Below, in pieces: positions 44,831 through 54,555 of a stretch of 64,000 nucleotides of DNA. Location of the stretch: the NCBI RefSeq assembly GCF_003217095.1, contig NZ_QJSR01000001.1:1092009-1156008 (forward strand), written 5' to 3'. The DNA comes from Rhizobium sp. PP-CC-3A-592 (GTDB lineage Bacteria; Pseudomonadota; Alphaproteobacteria; Rhizobiales; Rhizobiaceae). A program made the translations under genes and the position numbers. The notes below the pieces were generated by a model. It had not been told where the DNA came from. It saw only the letters and a list, made by a program, of their open reading frames with translations, and did no database searches. How positions within the stretch are numbered: position 1 is the stretch's first letter; every line of letters starts with the position of its first letter.

Positions 44831-46027
44831 TCAGAGCGCGGCGATATAGCTCGCGAGCCTGTCGGCCGCCGTACGGATGTGCAGCGGATCACGCAGGAAA
44901 CAGGCGCGCATGAAGCCCGCCCCGCCGGCACCGAACGCCGTGCCGGGCGCAAGGCCGACCAGCGTCCGATCGACGATATCGAGCGCTGCCGCGCGCACGT
45001 CGGTGATGCCGTCGATCTTCAGGAAGGCGTAGATGGCGCCATCCGGGCGCAGCGTTTCCACGCGGTTCGTCGCGATCAGCGCATCGCACAGAATATCGCG
45101 CGACATCGTTGCCTTGACGACGTTCTGCCGGGCGAATTCGTCGCCGTGATCAAGCGCCGCGCAGGCGCCGGCCTGGATGAACGGGGCGACACCGGATGTC
45201 GAATACTGGATAAGGTTCTCGAGCGCCTGACCGATCTCTGCCGGAGCGACGATCCACCCTGCCCGCCAACCGGTCATCGACCAGTTCTTGGAGAAGGAAT
45301 TGACGAAGATGATGCGGTCTTCGTCGTCCATCACGTCGAGAAAGGACGGCGCGCGGGCATCGGCGTAGAAGTAGAGCGCGTAGATTTCGTCGGCGATGAT
45401 CCACAGCCCATGGCGGCGGGCGAGATCGAGAAGGGCGACGAGATCGGACTGCGTTGCCGTCCAGCCGGTCGGGTTCGATGGCGTGTTGACGAAGATCGCC
45501 TTGGTGCGCGGCGTGATCGCAGCCTCAATACGGCCGAGGTCCAGCTGCCACTTGCCATCCGTAAACGACAGGGGCACGCCGATGGCGCGGGCGCCCGAAA
45601 GCTCGGCAGAGGCCGCGAAATTCGGCCAGGCCGGCGTGAGGTAGAGAAGCTCGTCGCCCGGAGAGGCCACGGCCTCGACCGAGAGCTTGATCGACTGCAT
45701 GCCGGAGCCGGTGACAAAGACATTGTCCATGCCGAGCGTTTTGTTGAAGTGCCGATCGTAGTAGCGGACGATCGCCTGGCGCAGCTCGGGGATGCCACGC
45801 TGCCAGGTATAGAAGGTCTCGCCGGCCGTCAGCGAAGCCCTCGCCGCCTGCGAGATGAAGTCCGGCGTCGGCAGATCGCCCTCGCCCACCCAGAGCGGAA
45901 TGAGCCCTTCGCGACCGCGCGCATAGTTCACGACCTCGACGATGCCGCTCTGCGGCGCGGCAAGCGCCCGGGCACTGAGGCCGGGTGCGGTATCGGAAGA
46001 CGGGGGAAGCGACGAGGATGACGACAT
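44831..46027 (-). CDS. Class I/II pyridoxal-phosphate aminotransferase
   Basis: The 398-residue aspartate-aminotransferase-fold enzyme contains GSGMQSIKLSVEAVASPGDE, FVNTPSNPTGW (Asn of the PLP phenolate site), WIIADEIYALYFY (Asp, Tyr), and NSFSKNWSMTGWRAGW with the Schiff-base Lys. The C-terminal GAGGAGFMRACF carries the Arg that binds substrate carboxylate. Substrate specificity cannot be read; neighbours would fit an aromatic or branched amino acid. The N-terminal 20 residues are Ser/Pro-rich and the second half of a Ser run may not be translated. Confidence 0.88.
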   Translation of the reverse strand: MSSSSSLPPSSDTAPGLSARALAAPQSGIVEVVNYARGREGLIPLWVGEGDLPTPDFISQAARASLTAGETFYTWQRGIPELRQAIVRYYDRHFNKTLGMDNVFVTGSGMQSIKLSVEAVASPGDELLYLTPAWPNFAASAELSGARAIGVPLSFTDGKWQLDLGRIEAAITPRTKAIFVNTPSNPTGWTATQSDLVALLDLARRHGLWIIADEIYALYFYADARAPSFLDVMDDEDRIIFVNSFSKNWSMTGWRAGWIVAPAEIGQALENLIQYSTSGVAPFIQAGACAALDHGDEFARQNVVKATMSRDILCDALIATNRVETLRPDGAIYAFLKIDGITDVRAAALDIVDRTLVGLAPGTAFGAGGAGFMRACFLRDPLHIRTAADRLASYIAAL

Positions 46028-46133
46028 GGCTGCTGCGGTCCGGTTGACGACGACCCGGACGTCCTAGACCCTTTCGACCGGACGATCACGCGATAATCGC
46101 TGGCCGTCCGATCGATTTTCGTGATGGATCGGC

Positions 46134-46571
46134 TTAAACGCGCGGTGCGCGCAGCAGGTCGCGGATTTCGGTCAGCAGCTGGACGTCTGCGGGCGGCGGA
46201 GCCTGCTCTTCCTTGCCCTCGCGCTTGTCGCGCTCGACGGAAGCCCGCAGCTTGTTCACGCCCTTGATCATCATGAAGATGATCCAGGCGAGGATGAGGA
46301 AGTTGATGAAAACGGTGATAAAATTGCCGTAGGCGAAGATGGCGCCCTGCTCGCGCGCCTGTGCCAGCGTCGTCGCCGTCACATTGCCGCTGAGGACGAG
46401 GAAATAGTTGGAGAAATCGAAGCCGCCGCCCGTCAGCGCGCCGACGACCGGCATGACCAGATCGTTGACGACACTATCGACGATCTTGCTGAAGGCCGCG
46501 CCGATGATCACGCCGACGGCCAGATCCATCACGTTGCCGCGGGCTATAAATTGCTTGAACTCGTTCAACAT
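46134..46571 (-). CDS. mscL: Large-conductance mechanosensitive channel
   Basis: The 145-residue MscL pentamer subunit opens under membrane tension to relieve osmotic shock. Family features are [20 protein letters not shown] with the first helix and its glycines, [19 protein letters not shown], and the second helix [20 protein letters not shown]. The C-terminal charged bundle is present. Length is as expected. Confidence 0.97.
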   Translation of the reverse strand: MLNEFKQFIARGNVMDLAVGVIIGAAFSKIVDSVVNDLVMPVVGALTGGGFDFSNYFLVLSGNVTATTLAQAREQGAIFAYGNFITVFINFLILAWIIFMMIKGVNKLRASVERDKREGKEEQAPPPADVQLLTEIRDLLRAPRV

Positions 46572-46784
46572 CCCAACTCTCCTTTAACGTGCACCGGACA
46601 TTCCGGACCCCGGTACACAACCTATCGCCATCTCCGCGAAAGAAAAGCCGTCACCGCACGCTTTCGTGATCCCTGTCTTTCGATCCGAGCCGGGCTTCGA
46701 CTTTAGACGAAAGCCAAGGCAATTCTCTTGAGCGTGCCTTTGGCCTATGCTCGACATGAGGGACGCAAGCAGAGGGAGGGACCC

Positions 46785-49700
46785 ATGCTATCCGGCACGG
46801 TCGTCTTTGCGGCCGCATTCACCTATCTGCTGCTTCTTTTTGCCGTTGCCACCTATGGCGACCGGAAGGCGGCGTCCAGCGGTTTTGCCGCCCGTGGCCG
46901 GCCCCTCGTCTATGCCTTCAGCCTGGCGATCTACTGCACCAGCTGGACCTATTTCGGCGGCATCGGCCTTGCAGCAGAGCGGGGGCTGGAATTCACCGGC
47001 ATCTATATCGGCCCGATCCTGATGTTCACCGTGGGCCTGCCGATCATCCGTCGCATCACCACGCTGGCCAAATCGCAGAAGCTGACATCGGTCGCCGATT
47101 TCATGGCGGCGCGCTATGGCAAGAACCCCACGGTCGCCGGCATCGTGGCGCTGATTTCGCTGGTCGGCGCCATTCCCTATATCGCCTTGCAGCTGAAGGC
47201 CGTGTCGAGCTCCATGGCGGTGCTGGTCGACACGCGGCCCTACGGGCTCGACAGCGGAACGGCGTTCATCGACCTGCCGCTGCTCGTCACGCTGTTTCTC
47301 GCCTGCTTTGCCATCGTCTTCGGCACCCGCCATACCGATGCCACGGAGCATCAGGACGGGCTGATCCTTGCCATCGCCATGGAATCGGTCGTCAAGCTCG
47401 TGGCGCTGGTCACTGTCGGGCTCTACGTCGTCTTCTTCCTGTTCGATGGCCCGGCCGACATGCTGGCCCGCGCCCGGGAAAACAGCGCCGTCATGGAGGC
47501 CCTGACCTACAGCACGCCGGTGGCACGGTGGATCGTGCTCACCCTCCTCTCGGCCATCGCCATCATCATGCTGCCGCGGCAGTTCCATGTGACGGTGGTG
47601 GAGAACCGGACGCCGGGCGAGCTGCGGATGGCGGGCATCCTGTTTCCGCTCTATCTCGTCGGCATCAATCTCTTCGTGCTGCCGGTCGCCGTCGCGGGCA
47701 TGCTGACGTTCCAGGGCAACGGCGTTGCCGATCTCTACCTGCTGACGCTGCCGCTGTCGCACGATCTGCCGGTTCTCACGCTCGTCGCCTTCATCGGTGG
47801 CTTTTCGGCCGCCACCGCCATGGTTATCGTCGCCTCGGTCGCACTGTCGATCATGCTGTCGAACGACATCGTCATGCCGATCTTCCTGCGGCGAAACCTC
47901 ACGGGGCGCGGGCGCTCCAAGGATGTCGGCGCCACGCTGCTCAACGTTCGCCGGACGGCGATCTTCGCGGTGCTGCTGCTCGGCTACGGCTATTATCGCG
48001 CCGCCGACATGAGCGCCGGTCTCGCCTCGCTCGGCCTGCTGTCCTTCGCCGCCATCGCCCAGATGGCGCCGGCCATGTTCGGCGGGCTGGTCTGGCGACA
48101 GGCGAACGCGCGCGGCGCCATTGCCGGCATGACCATCGGTTTCTTCGTCTGGGCCTACCTGCTCTTCCTGCCGAGCCTTGGCGGTCCCGACAATTCGCAG
48201 GTCGCAGCCACCATTCTCGGCTTCCTGTTTCCCTTTGCCGAGATGTTCACCGCGCAGATCGCCGATCCGCTGGTCAACGCCACGGCGCTCAGCCTCCTTT
48301 TCAACACCACGGCCTATGTGCTCTTCTCGCTGTCGCGGTCGCCGAAACCGCTGGAACGGCTGCAAGCGGGGTTCTTCATCCACCGGGCGTCGCGCACGGA
48401 ACGCGCCTTTCGCGGTCGAAAGACCAAGATCACCGTGCTCGACCTGAAAAGCACCATCGCGCGCTATCTCGGCGAGGAGCGCATGCAGCGGTCGTTCGAG
48501 ACCTATGCGAAGAAGAGCGGGCGGCGGCTCGAAGACGGGCAGCCGGCCGACATGGCGCTCATCCATTTCTCCGAGCAGATCCTCGGCAGTGCCATCGGCT
48601 CGTCCTCGGCCCGCCTCGTGCTGTCGCTCGTCCTGCAAAGGCTGGACGATACCTCGCCGGACACCGCCATCCTGCTCGATCAGGCCAGCGAAGCGCTGCA
48701 ATACAATCAGGACATGCTGCAGACGGCGCTCTCGCAGATGGACCAAGGCATCGCCGTCTTCGACAGTTCCAACCACCTGATCATTTGGAACCGACGGTTT
48801 CGCCAACTGCTCGACCTGCCGGAGGCCTCGGGACAGGTGGGCTTTCCGCTGTCGGAGATCGTCGCGATCCTGACGCAGCGGGGAGACCGGGTGCGCGATG
48901 GCGAACCGGCCTTGCTGACGAGCTTTCTGGTCCTCGACAAGCCGTTTCAATTGGTGCTTTCGGGCGGGGAGCGGATCATCGAGGTACGCAGCAATGCGAT
49001 GCCGGACAAAGGGCTGGTGACCACCTATACCGATATCACCCAGCGGGTCGCGGCCGATATGGCGTTGCTGCAGGCCAACGAAACGCTGGAAGCGCGCGTG
49101 GCCGAGCGCACGGCGGAGCTGACACGGGTGAACCGCGAGGTTGCGGAAGCGCGCGCGGCGGCCGAAGAGGCCAACAACGGCAAGACGCGCTTCTTTGCCG
49201 CGGCAGGCCACGACATCCTGCAGCCGCTAAACGCCGCACGGCTCTATTCCTCCTCGCTGGTCGAGCGGCTGGGCACGTCCGAGAACCGGCTTCTGGTTGA
49301 GAATATTGATTCCTCGCTGGAGTCCGTCGAAGCCATTCTCGGTGCCGTGCTCGATATTTCCCGGCTCGACACGGGCGCCATGAAGGCGCGGCTGCAGACC
49401 GTGCCGCTCGACGATTTCCTCCGGCGGATCGGGACGGATTTTGCGCCCGTGGCCAAGGCGAAGGGACTGACGCTCACCGTCATGCCGACCTCGCTCAGCG
49501 TTCGCACCGACCCGAATCTCCTGCGCAGGCTGGTCCAGAACCTCGTGTCGAACGCCGTGAAATACACGCCGAGCGGTCGCGTGCTGGTGGGTGTGCGACG
49601 CCGCGGCGCGGAGGCGGTGATCGAGGTCATCGACTCCGGCATCGGCATTCCCGCCTCGAAATTCCGCACGGTGTTCAAGGAGTTCGCGCGACTGGAGGAA

Positions 49701-50282
49701 GGCGCGCGGACGGCCTCCGGCCTCGGGCTCGGCCTGTCGATCGTGGACCGCATCTCGCGCGTCCTCCATCACGGTGTCGATCTGCAGTCGGTTCCCGGCA
49801 AGGGCACGCGGTTCCGGGTGACGCTGCCGATCGAGGCGGGCGCGGTGCGGCCAGTGGGGACCGTTGCGGATATCGCAGCCTCCGGTCCTGCCGCGCCGAT
49901 GAACGGGCTTACCGTTCTCTGCATCGACAACGAGCCGCGGATCCTCGAAGGGATGCGCAGCCTTCTGGAAAACTGGGGATGCCGCGTGATGACCGCGGCG
50001 TCTGCGGATGCGTGGCTCTCGGGCGATACGCGTGACATGCCGGAGACGATCATCGCCGATTACCATCTCGATCATGCGACGGGGATCGACGCCATCCGCG
50101 ACATCCGGGCTGCGTGCGGTCGCGAGGTGCCGGCGCTCCTGATCACGGCGGACCGATCGGTCGAGGTGCGGGCGGCGGCCGAGCGCGACGGGATCGCGCT
50201 GCAGAACAAGCCGGTGCGGCCGGCCGCACTACGGGCCTGGCTGACGCGCTCGGCAGCGATGCCGAAGGCGGCGGCCGAATGA
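46785..50282 (+). CDS. crbS: Symporter-fused hybrid histidine kinase, CrbS-like
   Basis: The 1165-residue protein begins with an SSS/PutP-type sodium-solute symporter domain of about 13 helices (1-560), followed by a PAS domain (about 625-760), a coiled coil (AERTAELTRVNREVAEARAA about 775-800), a histidine-kinase core with His809 in FFAAAGHDILQPL and ATP-binding G-box ASGLGLGLSIV, and a C-terminal receiver with Asp1092 in IIADYHLD. This is the layout of CrbS/MxtR-like kinases that control acetate use through acs. The ATG at 46785 with AGGGAGGG upstream is chosen over a start at 46728. Its partner regulator gene is convergent next to it. Confidence 0.9.
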   Translation: MLSGTVVFAAAFTYLLLLFAVATYGDRKAASSGFAARGRPLVYAFSLAIYCTSWTYFGGIGLAAERGLEFTGIYIGPILMFTVGLPIIRRITTLAKSQKLTSVADFMAARYGKNPTVAGIVALISLVGAIPYIALQLKAVSSSMAVLVDTRPYGLDSGTAFIDLPLLVTLFLACFAIVFGTRHTDATEHQDGLILAIAMESVVKLVALVTVGLYVVFFLFDGPADMLARARENSAVMEALTYSTPVARWIVLTLLSAIAIIMLPRQFHVTVVENRTPGELRMAGILFPLYLVGINLFVLPVAVAGMLTFQGNGVADLYLLTLPLSHDLPVLTLVAFIGGFSAATAMVIVASVALSIMLSNDIVMPIFLRRNLTGRGRSKDVGATLLNVRRTAIFAVLLLGYGYYRAADMSAGLASLGLLSFAAIAQMAPAMFGGLVWRQANARGAIAGMTIGFFVWAYLLFLPSLGGPDNSQVAATILGFLFPFAEMFTAQIADPLVNATALSLLFNTTAYVLFSLSRSPKPLERLQAGFFIHRASRTERAFRGRKTKITVLDLKSTIARYLGEERMQRSFETYAKKSGRRLEDGQPADMALIHFSEQILGSAIGSSSARLVLSLVLQRLDDTSPDTAILLDQASEALQYNQDMLQTALSQMDQGIAVFDSSNHLIIWNRRFRQLLDLPEASGQVGFPLSEIVAILTQRGDRVRDGEPALLTSFLVLDKPFQLVLSGGERIIEVRSNAMPDKGLVTTYTDITQRVAADMALLQANETLEARVAERTAELTRVNREVAEARAAAEEANNGKTRFFAAAGHDILQPLNAARLYSSSLVERLGTSENRLLVENIDSSLESVEAILGAVLDISRLDTGAMKARLQTVPLDDFLRRIGTDFAPVAKAKGLTLTVMPTSLSVRTDPNLLRRLVQNLVSNAVKYTPSGRVLVGVRRRGAEAVIEVIDSGIGIPASKFRTVFKEFARLEEGARTASGLGLGLSIVDRISRVLHHGVDLQSVPGKGTRFRVTLPIEAGAVRPVGTVADIAASGPAAPMNGLTVLCIDNEPRILEGMRSLLENWGCRVMTAASADAWLSGDTRDMPETIIADYHLDHATGIDAIRDIRAACGREVPALLITADRSVEVRAAAERDGIALQNKPVRPAALRAWLTRSAAMPKAAAE

Positions 50283-50293
50283 TCCCGCCGCCA

Positions 50294-50328
50294 CGGCGTG
50301 GTTACGCCGCGACTGCGTGGTTACGCAG
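50294..50328. repeat. Twin hairpins between convergent kinase and regulator genes
   Basis: Two copies of GCGTGGTTACGC lie 19 bp apart. Each folds as a 6 bp stem (50294-50299/50304-50309 and 50313-50318/50323-50328) with loop GGTT. The second hairpin includes the regulator stop codon. Symmetric stems between two convergent ends suggest a shared bidirectional terminator, though no T-run is present. Confidence 0.6.
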
Positions 50329-50968
50329 CGACGGCGGTAACCTTGCCGAGCTGGATGACGGCCTGGGTGCGGCTGTCGACGTTGAGCTTCAGGAGAATGG
50401 CCGAGACATGCGCCTTGATCGTCGCCTCGGACACGCTGAGCTCATAGGCGATCTGTTTGTTGAGCAACCCTTCCGCCAGCATGGCGAGCACCCGCGACTG
50501 CTGCGGTGTCAGTGTGTTCAGACGCTGGATGAGATCGGCCACATCGGGCTCGTGGCTCATGCCGCGCCGGAAACCGTCCGGCGTGTAGAGATTGCCGGCG
50601 ATCACCGTATCGATCGCGCCCCGGATATCCTCGATACCAGCCGATTTCGACAGAAAGCCGCAAGCGCCGAGATCGATCGCCCGGGTGATGGTGGCGGGCT
50701 CGTCGTGGGCGGAGACGATGAGAATCGGCAACGAGGGAAATTCCGTGCGCAGGACCATCAGGCCGGAAAAGCCGCTGACGCCGGGCATGGTGAGATCGAG
50801 CATCAGGAGATCGGCATCGGGATGACGCGCGGCGGCCTCGCGCACGGCTCCGAAGTCGCCGGCCTCGACGATATCGGGGGCGCCCGGCATGGCGGCAAGC
50901 GCCTGGCGCATCGCCCCGCGAAAGAGCGGGTGGTCGTCTGCAACGATGATGGTCATTCCCATTGCCAT
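50321..50968 (-). CDS. crbR: LuxR-type response regulator, CrbR-like
   Basis: The 215-residue regulator has a receiver domain (about 5-125; IIVADDHPLFRGAM with the acidic pair, phospho-acceptor Asp in LLMLDLTMPG, Lys in LSKSAG) and a GerE/LuxR helix-turn-helix (about 150-210; LTPQQSRVLAMLAEGLLNKQIAYELSVSEATIKAHV). It is the expected partner of the convergent CrbS-like kinase, controlling acetyl-CoA synthetase in Vibrio and Pseudomonas relatives. Start ATGs at 50968, 50962 and 50956 exist; 50968 has GGAGGGAG within 5 nt. Confidence 0.88.
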   Translation of the reverse strand: MAMGMTIIVADDHPLFRGAMRQALAAMPGAPDIVEAGDFGAVREAAARHPDADLLMLDLTMPGVSGFSGLMVLRTEFPSLPILIVSAHDEPATITRAIDLGACGFLSKSAGIEDIRGAIDTVIAGNLYTPDGFRRGMSHEPDVADLIQRLNTLTPQQSRVLAMLAEGLLNKQIAYELSVSEATIKAHVSAILLKLNVDSRTQAVIQLGKVTAVAA

Positions 50969-51053
50969 GATGCTCCCTCCTCGAGCGACCGGCCGTCAGG
51001 TCCTCCAACCCGCCAGCCGGCATCATGCCTTGTCGCTCCGGAGATCGTCCGGA

Positions 51054-51521
51054 TCACGTCTTGCGGAGATCGCCCTCGGGCTCGGTCGCCGGCGGGGTTT
51101 TCTCCTCCCCCTGCCACTCGCGCCCGAAATCTCTGGCGATCCCCATGAAGCTGCGCATCATTCTATCCATAATGCCCATGGTCTGGTCAATCTCTTCCTG
51201 CGTCGGCAGTCGCGGGGAAAAACCGGCTGGCGCGTCCTTCACGGCCTTTTCCAGCGTTTCCACACGCTTTTCGAGAAGATCGAATTCCAGATCATAGGCC
51301 GTCCGCTCATCGGCGGCCATGCGGCAGACGAGATCGCCAGCCTTTTCCTGGCAGAGCGTGACCTCGCCCGTCTGCGTGTCCAGCCGGGCGATGCCGGTAT
51401 CGGTCTTCTGCATGCTGTAGCGGCCGGGCGCCGGCTCCTGCGCGAGGGCCGGTGCGATGCCTGCCAGCATCGCGAGGACGGCAAGGGACAAGCTTTGTGG
51501 TGGAAGGCGACGGTTCGGCAT
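51054..51521 (-). CDS. Exported protein of unknown function
   Basis: The 155-residue protein has a Sec signal (SLSLAVLAMLAGIAPALAQE, about residues 11-30). The mature part has GRYSMQKTDTGIARLDTQTGEVTLC with two Cys, then a coiled coil (ADERTAYDLEFDLLEKRVETLEKAV) and a Met-rich helix. It looks like a periplasmic trimer- or dimer-forming protein. I do not recognise a family. The start at 51521 is chosen because it directly begins the signal; 51572 is possible. Divergent from the DUF952 gene. Confidence 0.75.
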   Translation of the reverse strand: MPNRRLPPQSLSLAVLAMLAGIAPALAQEPAPGRYSMQKTDTGIARLDTQTGEVTLCQEKAGDLVCRMAADERTAYDLEFDLLEKRVETLEKAVKDAPAGFSPRLPTQEEIDQTMGIMDRMMRSFMGIARDFGREWQGEEKTPPATEPEGDLRKT

Positions 51522-51733
51522 GGCGGCAAATCTCCCTTGGGCCGTTTGTTGGTCGAGCACATCCTGCGACACTTGGTATTACACGAGTGGTGGACTTTTC
51601 CGGCGCTTTGCGGCAAGTCCACGGCATCCGGGCCTGGCCGGTGTGTCCGGGCCTGCACCGTCAGTCCAGCGTCGCAGACCCCTGAGCCCGCACGACGCCA
51701 TGGGACGAACCAGAGAGACGAGGAGCGAGCACC

Positions 51734-52081
51734 ATGTCCGGCATCATCTACAAAATCGTGCCATCGTCCCTGTGGCGAAACGCGCAGGCAGCCGGAACGT
51801 TCGATGGCGCGCCGGTCGATCTTGCCGATGGCTTCATTCACTTCTCCACGTCTGAACAGGTGCAGGAAACCGCGCGGCGGCATTTTGCCGGGCAGGACGA
51901 TCTGCTGCTGGTCGCGATCGACGGCGAGGCGCTGGGTGAGGCGCTCGTCTATGAGACATCGCGCGGCGGGGCGCTGTTTCCCCATCTCTACGGCCCTCTT
52001 CCCCTGACGGCCGTGATCTCCGAGCAGCCCTTGCCGCTGTCGTCGGATGGCACCCACGTCTTTCCGGAGCTTGCCGCATGA
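51734..52081 (+). CDS. DUF952 family protein
   Basis: The 115-residue protein carries the DUF952 signature: IYKIVPSSLWRNAQAAGTFDGAPVDLADGFIHFS and HLYGPLP near the end. The role is unknown; the fold resembles ADP-ribosyl-binding or transferase domains by published speculation only. It overlaps pyrD by 4 bp (ATGA), so the two are co-translated, an arrangement that is common in Rhizobiales. Confidence 0.9.
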   Translation: MSGIIYKIVPSSLWRNAQAAGTFDGAPVDLADGFIHFSTSEQVQETARRHFAGQDDLLLVAIDGEALGEALVYETSRGGALFPHLYGPLPLTAVISEQPLPLSSDGTHVFPELAA

Positions 52082-53163
52082 GGGTCAATCTGGAAGCGCT
52101 GGCGCGACGCGCGCTGTTTCTCGCCGATCCGGAAACGGCCCATGGGCTCTCCATCAAGGCCCTGCGGTCCGGCCTCGTGCCGTCCCATGCGGCTCCGGCC
52201 GATCCGCGGCTGCGCCAGTCGGTGGCCGGCATCAGCTTTCCCAACCCGGTCGGCATGGCTGCCGGCTACGACAAGAATGCCGAAGTGCCGGAAGCGCTGC
52301 TGCGCCTCGGTTTCGGCTTCACCGAAATCGGCACCGTAACGCCGCGCCCGCAGGCGGGCAACGACCGGCCGCGCATCTTCCGGCTTGTGCGCGACGAGGC
52401 CGTCATCAACCGGCTGGGCTTCAACAATGAGGGCCATGCCGCAGCGCTGGAGCGCTTGAAGGCCTGCCGGGCCGATCAGCTGATCGGCGTCAATATCGGC
52501 GCGAACAAGGACAGCACCGACCGGGTGAACGACTATGTGCTCGGCATTCGCTGCTTTGCGCCCGTTGCCCGCTACTTCACCGCCAACATCTCCTCCCCCA
52601 ACACGCCCGGCCTGCGCGACCTGCAGGCGCGCGGAAGCCTGTCGGCGCTGCTGACCGCCGTGCTGGAGGCGCGGGATATCGAGGTGCGCAAGCTGAAGCG
52701 TAAGCTGCCGGTGTTCCTGAAGATCGCGCCAGACCTCAGCGACGAGGGCATGGACGATATCGCCGCGGAAGCGCTCGCCCATCCACTCGACGGGTTGATC
52801 GTCTCCAACACGACGCTCTCGCGCGCCGGGCTTAGCGAGGGGCCCCAAGCGGCGGAGGCCGGCGGCCTCTCCGGCAAGCCGCTCTTCGATCCCTCGACCG
52901 TCGTGCTCGCGAAAATGCGCCAGCGCGTCGGGCCCAACCTGCCGATCATCGGCGTCGGCGGCATTCATTCGGCTGAAACGGCTGCGGAGAAGATCCGGGC
53001 CGGGGCTGATCTGGTCCAGCTCTATTCCGGCATGATCTACGAGGGCCCGGCGCTGCCCGGCCGGATCGTACGCGGCCTGTCGCGCATCTGCGACCGCGAG
53101 GGCCTGGCCTCGATCCGCGACATCCGGGATTCGCGAACCGACTACTGGGCCGCGAAGGTCTGA
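52078..53163 (+). CDS. pyrD: Dihydroorotate dehydrogenase (quinone), class 2
   Basis: The 361-residue membrane-associated FMN enzyme oxidises dihydroorotate to orotate in pyrimidine synthesis and reduces ubiquinone. Class 2 features are the N-terminal helix hairpin (ALARRALFLADPETAHGLSIKAL), AGYDKNAEVPEALLRLGFGF, NRLGFNNEG, YFTANISSPNTPGLRDLQ (with the catalytic Ser after it) and FLKIAPDLSDEG. Its stop overlaps the convergent MATE gene by 22 bp. Confidence 0.97.
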   Translation: MRVNLEALARRALFLADPETAHGLSIKALRSGLVPSHAAPADPRLRQSVAGISFPNPVGMAAGYDKNAEVPEALLRLGFGFTEIGTVTPRPQAGNDRPRIFRLVRDEAVINRLGFNNEGHAAALERLKACRADQLIGVNIGANKDSTDRVNDYVLGIRCFAPVARYFTANISSPNTPGLRDLQARGSLSALLTAVLEARDIEVRKLKRKLPVFLKIAPDLSDEGMDDIAAEALAHPLDGLIVSNTTLSRAGLSEGPQAAEAGGLSGKPLFDPSTVVLAKMRQRVGPNLPIIGVGGIHSAETAAEKIRAGADLVQLYSGMIYEGPALPGRIVRGLSRICDREGLASIRDIRDSRTDYWAAKV

Positions 53164-54512
53164 GCCGACCGCTGGGGCACGCGCGACAGCAGCAGCAAGC
53201 CCCGGCAGAGCAGGAACAGGTTCAGCGCCGCCCAGAGGCCGTGATTGCCGAAAACCGGCACGAAGGCGCAGAGCGCCGCGATATAGATCGCGAACGCCGC
53301 CAGCATCATGTTTCTCATATCGCGCGACCACGTCGCGCCGATGAAGACGCCATCCATGAGGAAGGCGAGCGCGCCGGTCATCGCGGTCAGCGCCGCCCAG
53401 GGCGTGTAGTCATAAGCGATGGCGCGCACATCCGGAGCCGTGGTCAGGAGATCGACGAGGTCGTTTCCGAACAGGAAGAAGCCGAGCGTGGTCAGCGCGG
53501 CGAGCCCGAAGCACCAGAGGGCCGTCATCTTCAGCGCGCGCTCGAAGGCCGGACGGTACCCCGCGCCAATGGCGCGGCCGATCAGCTGCTCGGCCGCATT
53601 GGCAAGGCCGTCGAGGTAATAGCCGGCCACGAGGAAGATCGTCATCAGCACGGCATTGGCCGCCAATGTTACCGGGCCGAAAGCCGTGCCGACCCGCGTC
53701 ATCACCAGGAAGACCGCGAGGAGCACGAAGGACCGGATCATGATGTCGCGGTTGAGCGCGAAGAGGCGCGTCAGACCGGCGCGCTCGGCGATCCCCCGCC
53801 ACGTTGGCCGTGCCGTGGAGTCAAAACGGGAGACGACGAGCGCGAAGCCGACGAGGGCACCCACCAGTTCGCCGGTCAGCGTGGCGATGGCAACGCCCGC
53901 CACGCCCCAGCCGATGTAAAGACCGAGCGTGATCGACAGGACGATGTTGACGCCGTTGATCAGCGTCTGCAGCAGGAGGCCGAGCGTCGCTTGGCCTCGC
54001 CCGAGCACGTAGCCGAGGATGGCGTAATTGGCGAGGGATGCGGGCGCGGCGAGGATGCGCCAGAGGAAATAGGTGCGCGTGACCTCGGCCACGGCATCGC
54101 CGGGATCGAGCAGCTTCAGACCGGCCCAGAGGAGGAGCGGCGACACAGCGATGGTCGCGACGCCGGCCGTCAGCGCGATGATCATCGAGCGCCAGAACAC
54201 CGTCTGCTCTTCCCGCCGGTCGCCGCGGCCATAGGCCTGCGCCACGAGCCCGGTCGTTGCCGAGCGCAGGAAGTTGAACGTGACGAAGATGAGGTCGAAG
54301 ACGACGGCCCCGACCGCAAGGCCCGCGAGCAGCGTGGCGTCGCCAAGCCGCCCGACCACCGCGGTATCGACGAGGCCGAGAAGCGGCGTCGTGAGGAAGC
54401 CGAGCGTCATGGGGACGGCGATGGAGAGAATGAGCCGGTTGGTGACGTGGAAGGCGCCCGCCCCTTGCCGGTCGAGGCCGCTCACGTCATGATCGATGCT
54501 GCCTGCCTGCAT
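53142..54512 (-). CDS. MATE family efflux transporter
   Basis: The 456-residue inner-membrane protein has 12 helices in two homologous halves: LSIAVPMTLGFLTTPLLGLVDTAVVGRLG at the start (DTAVVGRLG is the DinF-type hallmark) and the related LNRDIMIRSFVLLAVFLVM in the middle. It is of the DinF/NorM class and probably expels cationic drugs or toxic compounds with Na+ or H+. The ATG at 54512, 8 nt after GGGAG, is chosen; 54533 is an alternative. Convergent with pyrD. Confidence 0.9.
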   Translation of the reverse strand: MQAGSIDHDVSGLDRQGAGAFHVTNRLILSIAVPMTLGFLTTPLLGLVDTAVVGRLGDATLLAGLAVGAVVFDLIFVTFNFLRSATTGLVAQAYGRGDRREEQTVFWRSMIIALTAGVATIAVSPLLLWAGLKLLDPGDAVAEVTRTYFLWRILAAPASLANYAILGYVLGRGQATLGLLLQTLINGVNIVLSITLGLYIGWGVAGVAIATLTGELVGALVGFALVVSRFDSTARPTWRGIAERAGLTRLFALNRDIMIRSFVLLAVFLVMTRVGTAFGPVTLAANAVLMTIFLVAGYYLDGLANAAEQLIGRAIGAGYRPAFERALKMTALWCFGLAALTTLGFFLFGNDLVDLLTTAPDVRAIAYDYTPWAALTAMTGALAFLMDGVFIGATWSRDMRNMMLAAFAIYIAALCAFVPVFGNHGLWAALNLFLLCRGLLLLSRVPQRSAQTFAAQ

Positions 54513-54555
54513 ATGCTCGTCTCCCGACGTCATGCAGTGGCGTTTCCCAAGGCCC

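Noticed and set aside
46788-49211. 807-codon open frame antisense to the CrbS-like kinase
   Set aside because: Composition is typical of antisense frames; the sense strand encodes recognisable transporter helices.
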